Of a DNA stretch of 64,000 bases, positions 59,133 to 64,000 are shown one piece after another; the stretch's first letter is position 1; every line of letters starts with the position of its first letter. A program made the translations under genes and the position numbers. The DNA lies in the NCBI GenBank assembly GCA_029718625.1, contig CM056389.1, forward strand, positions 17,151,670 to 17,215,669, read 5' to 3'. The DNA is from Synaphobranchus kaupii. Taxonomy: Eukaryota; Chordata; Actinopteri; Anguilliformes; Synaphobranchidae. A model generated the notes under the pieces. It did no database searches. It saw nothing but the letters and a program-made list of their open reading frames with translations, and had not been told where the DNA came from.

Positions 59133-59883
59133 TGTTCTATATTTCTCACACAGGAATGCATATTAACCCCACAATGCTGCACACAATTATTTGTTTTCTC
59201 TAGGTAGCAATCATGCTCTATAATACCGAATAATATTCAATGTCAATTTAGTTTTGAAGTGGACGTAATTATTCCCCTACGTATTTTTTATGTGTAGGCC
59301 AGCTGCTGTTTTAGCATGCAGTGAAGTGTGCTAGCCCTTAGAAACAGTAGAAGGTCACTTTCTCAATGATAATCGAGCACTTGATTCTGTCCACATAAAC
59401 CATCAATCAAACAGTCAATCAGAACTTAATTATCCCAGCACTAGGAATGACAAGTGTGCAGCTGAATAGTGTGCAGACAGGATCAAACACAAAAAAAACA
59501 TAATTGATAAAACGCGTAATACACAGTGACACTGATTCATGAACCTCCTTACCTTAACCTGTAACCGACGATCACTCAGAAAATGGCATTCCCTGTGGCT
59601 GCCTAGTAACAGTAAATCTTACATATAGGCATGCAATTTGTAAAAGTGCACACAGTTAACTCTAAGAATTAAATTGTGAGCATTTATCAAGTCCACATTT
59701 GGCGTGGGATCATTTACATGAGTAAACGAGTACTCGCTGGCATATTCCCAATCGCTTATTAAAAAAAATAGATTTCTTTTTGTCTAATGAAAACTACAAG
59801 GTGCAACCAATACACAAAAATAAATCACTGAATATCTACTCCCATCCCATTGTGTCTGCATGGACATAAGGGGCCTAATGTGC
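59133..59883. other. No feature recognised
   Basis: AT-rich, nothing recognised. Confidence 0.5.
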
Positions 59884-60066
59884 AGGGGTGTAAAATCCAG
59901 GTTCAGAAAGTAAAAGTCATCACCAGTATTTTGTTCCAATCACCTGGATTTGCTCATTCTTCAGCCAGGAGATAGAATTAATTAGTGAAATTAATGGCTG
60001 AGTTCATGGGTGGAAGAAACACTTGGCTGGGCATTTACTTTCTGACCCCTGGACTTTCCACCTATG
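59884..60066. mobile_element. Short MITE
   Basis: Left AGGGGTGTAAAATCCAGGTT and the complement of the right end (GTGGAAAGTCCAGGGGTCAG) form an imperfect ~32-bp inverted repeat, both running into CAGAAAGTAAA. About 180 bp, no coding. Confidence 0.6.
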
Positions 60067-60700
60067 CTAATGTGTGTCAAGAAAACATTCCTCACACCAT
60101 TACACCACCACCAGCAGCCTGCACCGTTGACACAAGGCAGGATGGATCCATGCGTTGATGCTGTTTACGTAAAAAACATTGCCCTGTACCATCTGCACGT
60201 TGCAGCAGAAATCGAGATTCGTCAGACCAGGCGACCTTTTTTCAGTCTCCAATCGTCCGGTTTTGGTGATTACGTTCCCACTGCTGCCTCATCTTCCTGT
60301 TCTTTGCTGGCAGGAGTGGAACCCGGCGTGATCTTCTGCTGCTGTAGCCCATGATCACCTCAAGGTTCAACGCATTGCGTGTTCACATGAGATGCCCTTC
60401 TGCACACTACTCTTATCGACAGCTATTATTAGCGTTTGTGGTCTTTCTGTTAGCTTGAACGATTCTGCCCATTCTCCTCTGACCTCTCTCATTACCAAGG
60501 TGTTTTTTGCCCACCAAACTGCCGCCCGGTGGAAGTGTTTTTGGTTATCGCGCCATTCTCGGTAAACTCTAGCGACTGTGGTGAGTGAAAGTCCCAGTAG
60601 AGCAGCTGTTTCTGAGATGCTGGAACCACCACATCTGGCACCAACAATCATATCATAGTCAAAGTTGCTTAGATCATGCATCTTGCCCACTCTAATGTTT
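60067..60700 (-). pseudogene. Tc1-like transposase, 5' two-thirds, broken
   Basis: Minus strand starts MGKMHDLSNFDYDMIVGARC with a helix-turn-helix (SISETAALLGLSLTTVARVY). After shifts it continues with GYSSRRSRRVPLL, KVAWSDESRFLL (first catalytic Asp) and AAGGGVMVWGMFS. The second Asp and the Glu are beyond the break. This is a separate Tc1-like lineage from the other three copies (DESRF rather than DETK). Confidence 0.8.
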
Positions 60701-62474
60701 GGTGGAGCAACTTAACCTATTCAGCATGCTCCTGTACACAACCCTAATCTTGCCTCAACCCTAACTGTATCCCTTACCCTATAGCCACAACCCTAAAACG
60801 TAGCCCTCTGAATTCTGTTAAATATCTGATTTTCATGATGAAAAACAACTGAAATATCAATAATTCAGTTAAAGAAATGCAAAATAATGTTTGAAGTCAT
60901 TTTGTAAAAACAATGTCACTGGCAACACTTCTAAATATATAAAGCTATAGTGTTACATCCCGCATCCAAAATCAAAGACCAACCCCATGTCCTGACCCTT
61001 TCCCAAGCTCCTAAACATAATTTTAATCTTGCCCCAACCCTGACAATTGCACACAAACACTATGCACAATAGGGGATTGGTGTTGGAAATTGACTGGATA
61101 TGAACACACATATGATGCCTCGGGTAAGCATTGTATCATTATTTGTTTGTACTTGTCCCTAAAATTAAGAAAACACAGTATAGAGTATTGAATTCATGAT
61201 CATCTGAGAGCACTGTAGTGTCCAGCACATGATGTAAGCTCGCTGTGTTATTTCCATGTTATGAGGCGTATATGGTATATCATACTATGCTTTGGTTACC
61301 AAGGAACACACAAACTCACTCACATCATTAGTGTCAAACAGATTTTATTTGCTTTGATTGCGGTTTGCACATTTCATCTAGCATAGCAAAATAAACAGCC
61401 TTTGTAGTAAGTCTTAAATGTGAACATGATCACAGATGAATACGCAGAACCATCTGTGATCTGGTCATATCAGTTTTAAAAATATATATATATATATGAG
61501 CCTCATGCATGCATGCATGCGTGTACGCTTCACACGAGAGAGCGAAATGGGAAGACGCTACGCTCGTTTTCCCCCGTTCTCGTCACGTTCACCCCCGGCA
61601 CACTTGTCTCGGGGGCTTATTGGCATGGGTCCACGACATTCTTTACGGTTTGTTAGCGCCGCCATGACATTTCCTGGAGAATAATGTCATTGTGACGTCT
61701 GTCACACAGCTTCCCCCCCCCCCCCCCCATTCCGATAGAGGTTGGAGATTTATGGGAATACGCGACCCATGTAATTGAGACGTGATCAGAGCTCGTAACG
61801 TTCCCAGCTGTCCGCGAGGCTGTGCTCGCATCTGCATCACTGCGTCATGCCGTTCCTGTTTTATTGCATTCTATTTTATTTATTTTTTTTTCTTTCAACG
61901 TGGTTCCACTGACTGAGTGCGACGGGCAGGATGGCGTGGCATTCATTAGCCTTTAGATTGCAGGAGCGGACATTTATTACCCAAGTGGTCCGGATTTATG
62001 AATAGTGAAAGGACCTTTGTCATTCCGCCTGGCTCTCCTAATCACGGGAATAACTATGCGATCCTTTTTTCCAGTTTCTTTTATTTCCCCCCGGATATCA
62101 CAGAAAGGCAAACGGGGAGGGGTTGGGGGGACAACAACAAAAGCAGTGGTGGCTGTATAGGAGAGAATCGATAAGGCAATAAACTGACAGCGTTTGGATG
62201 GACACAGTAAAGGAGAAGATGTTTTGCCGGACGTGCCTTTAATTCAAGCTTCTGTTTATGGTATTGATGCGTACAATAACTACAGTGAGAATGATAGCCC
62301 ATTATTGTTTAACACAACCTAGGCTCATTTCTAATCTGGACATTTGGCTCTGATATCAGCGCGCAGCGCAGGCCCCTGTCCTCATCTTGAATTTAATGTG
62401 CTGCCAGAGGCATTCTTTGTTTGCAGCAGTGCCTTCATGCATTGGCTCCTCCCTATGGAGACACATTAATGACA
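60701..62474. other. No gene recognised
   Basis: Short AT run at 61481-61498, ATGCATGCATGC at 61505-61518, and a C-run at 61712-61728. The 61840-62090 stretch is complex and unique-looking. No exon supported. Confidence 0.45.
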
Positions 62475-62705
62475 CAATTCCGTATCTCCGTAAAATCCTT
62501 TCGTACGTATCTCTGTGTAAGAATTCCGTATCTCCGTACCTCTGGAAAAAGGATTTGCATACCTGTGATTAAAATGTGTATCTCCGTAAAAAGAAATTGC
62601 GCTTGTAAAAAGTATTTGCACACCTGTGATTAAAATTTGTATCTCCTTAAAAAATGTTGTGCTTGTAAAAAGGATATTCTTATCCTATTTGTGATTAAAC
62701 TTTGT
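62475..62705. repeat. Diverged tandem units of about 60 bp
   Basis: The phrases TGTGATTAAAATGTGTATCT (62560), TGTGATTAAAATTTGTATCT (62624) and TGTGATTAAACTTTGTGGTT (62689), each preceded by a TGTAAAAAG-type or GGAAAAAGG word, define about three units. Confidence 0.65.
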
Positions 62706-63280
62706 GGTTGTAGCCAACTTTTTTGTTAGGCCATTTACGAATACGAAGTGCACAAACTGAATCTGCGTGCGCTCGAAATTCTGGGATTTCTGGCAGCTTT
62801 ATCTCACGCTCGAGTTTTGTAAGCTCATAAAAAAGTTTTGTATGCTCGTAGGAGTTTTGTATCTGTGAACAGCTCACTTCGCAAGCAAAGAGGCGGGATC
62901 AGCTCTCCCCAAACCACCACAGCCAATCACATACCACTATATGCCCCAGTATCATTGGTTGGATTCGCCTGTCAATCAAATGAGCTCGAGTGGCTGGTTG
63001 ATGCCGAAAGCGATGGATTAGGCAGTCGTGTGACTCCTGAGTCAGTCGGCCTCCACCTTAGACACTCTGCGCTGATGGAGAGAGCGCACAGAGCTCACCA
63101 ACGCGTCTTGCTGATGCCATCGCTAGCAGACACGCCATCTTAAACGAAAGCCACTTAAGGCTGATCATCTCGAGAGGCTCATAGGGCTGAACCACACATC
63201 AGCTGAGGTAGAGGGGGAGAGAACAATTTTTGTAGCTAATTAAACTGGGGGATGATTAGGTGGCAGATTGAAAGAGCCAT
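62706..63280. other. Unassigned, moderately CpG-containing
   Basis: No repeat end or exon recognised. Confidence 0.4.
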
Positions 63281-63430
63281 GTTGGGAATTTAGCCAGGAC
63301 ACCGGGGAAACCCATACTCTTTACAATAAGTGTCATGGGATCTTTAATGACCACAGTGAGTCAGGACCTCGGTTTAACATCTCATCCGAAAGACGGATTA
63401 TCCGTTATCAAGTAAGGACTGTAAAAAGTC
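63281..63430. repeat. Dispersed fish repeat fragment
   Basis: AATTTAGCCAGGACACCGGG, ATGGGATCTTTAATGACCAC and GTCAGGACCTCGGTTTAACA form a phrase I associate with many fish loci. Class unknown. Confidence 0.4.
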
Positions 63431-63609
63431 CAACAGTACAGGAATCGGACAGCGTACGAGGTCCGCACCTTCCCGTAAGCACCATGTGGTAAATAGCTGC
63501 CACATACTGTATACCCATAGGCCTTCCTCGTAGAGGGTGCTCTGGAGTTAAGTAGCGTTATTTGAATCGAATGTGGACATCAGAGGCCAGTGAAGTGTGT
63601 TCTGGTGCT

Positions 63610-64000
63610 GTGGCGTGTGTGAATGTTGTCAGATTGATGGCAGGACGAGCTGCAGCAGTGGCCTGGCGGCACAGGCCGGTAAGCTAACCGGCAAGGTGCT
63701 ACGGGAGCTGAGACGAGACGATTACGAGGTCTTGTGTAGCCTCCTGGTTGAGGAAGGAGCAGATGTTTTGAGGGGAGGATGGCGTGGTTACCCGAGAAGC
63801 TCAGCTGGTCGTCCAGGGTCGCAGCAAGATTTGGGAAGAGCGGGAAGAGGATACTGACAGTGACTCTGGCATTAGTCCTCAGGGGAACCCTTCGGCAGGT
63901 GGAACAGGAGTTCTGTATTGACCCAGGGTGAGCTTCGGGTGGCGGGTGGACATCCAGGCTGCATTGTCAGCCAGGCGTGCAGAGATACGTGCCTGAACTT
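63610..64000 (-). pseudogene. L2-clade LINE fragment running off the right edge
   Basis: The plus-strand text AGGGTGAGCTTCGGGTGGCG, then ACATCCAGG, parallels AGGTTGAGCTTCAGGTGATG in the copy near 12710. On the minus strand, frames give LNQEATQDLVI, similar to the conserved L2 segment before the SRLDYCNSLL motif. Stops and indels are frequent. The copy probably extends beyond the window. Confidence 0.55.

Overview
The window looks like vertebrate, specifically teleost fish, nuclear DNA that is gene-poor (intergenic or deep intronic). Evidence is the dense mix of Tc1-type DNA transposons, L2-clade LINEs, tRNA-derived SINEs whose tails match those LINEs, MITE-like inverted-repeat elements, long (GT)n and (TA)n microsatellites and minisatellites. 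The LINE/SINE 3' stem-loop and repeated TGTAA-like tail resemble the UnaL2/UnaSINE1 pair known from eels, which hints weakly at an elopomorph-like fish. I found no convincing host protein-coding exon, rRNA, functional tRNA gene or CRISPR array.

Layout. 0-11 kb: a MITE with hAT-like ends (285-1028), a second MITE (4761-5028), a 53/61-bp minisatellite (6846-7760), a SINE (8180-8429), C-tracts and a 56-bp minisatellite (9454-9789). 11.3-13.6 kb: a retroelement 3' end holding a MITE that holds an L2 LINE. 14-20 kb: a 75-bp perfect inverted repeat around a hammerhead-like core, a 300-bp GT array and two SINEs. 20.6-27.2 kb: a second L2 LINE split by a young, complete, 5.6-kb LTR retrotransposon. 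27-38 kb: LINE relics, two long hairpins, a small GC-rich block and a SINE between diverged duplicates. 39-50 kb: a SINE split by a decayed Tc1, a (TAA)n array, fragments and an internally deleted Tc1. 54.4-59.1 kb: a MITE holding an L2-clade LINE that holds two Tc1 elements. 59.9-64 kb: another MITE, a Tc1-like pseudogene, diverged tandem units and an L2-type LINE running off the right edge.

The most notable object is the LTR element at 21023-26611, on the minus strand. Its 743/744-bp LTRs differ by one base in a G-run. It has a 4-bp target duplication (GTCT), a primer-binding site matching 18 nt of the tRNA-Gln 3' end, and a polypurine tract. It has no pol gene. Its only long ORF (624 codons) sits in the gag position, carries no zinc knuckle, and contains eight 21-residue repeats. 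Between ORF and 3' LTR lies a diverged ~1-kb tandem duplication. Each copy ends in a hairpin directly beside a polypurine tract, and the two hairpins differ by three compensated base pairs. This looks like a non-autonomous LTR family with one cis-RNA structure and one unfamiliar protein, presumably mobilised by an unseen partner.

All family assignments come from reading motifs by eye. Boundaries are good to a few bases where terminal repeats are visible and to tens of bases elsewhere.
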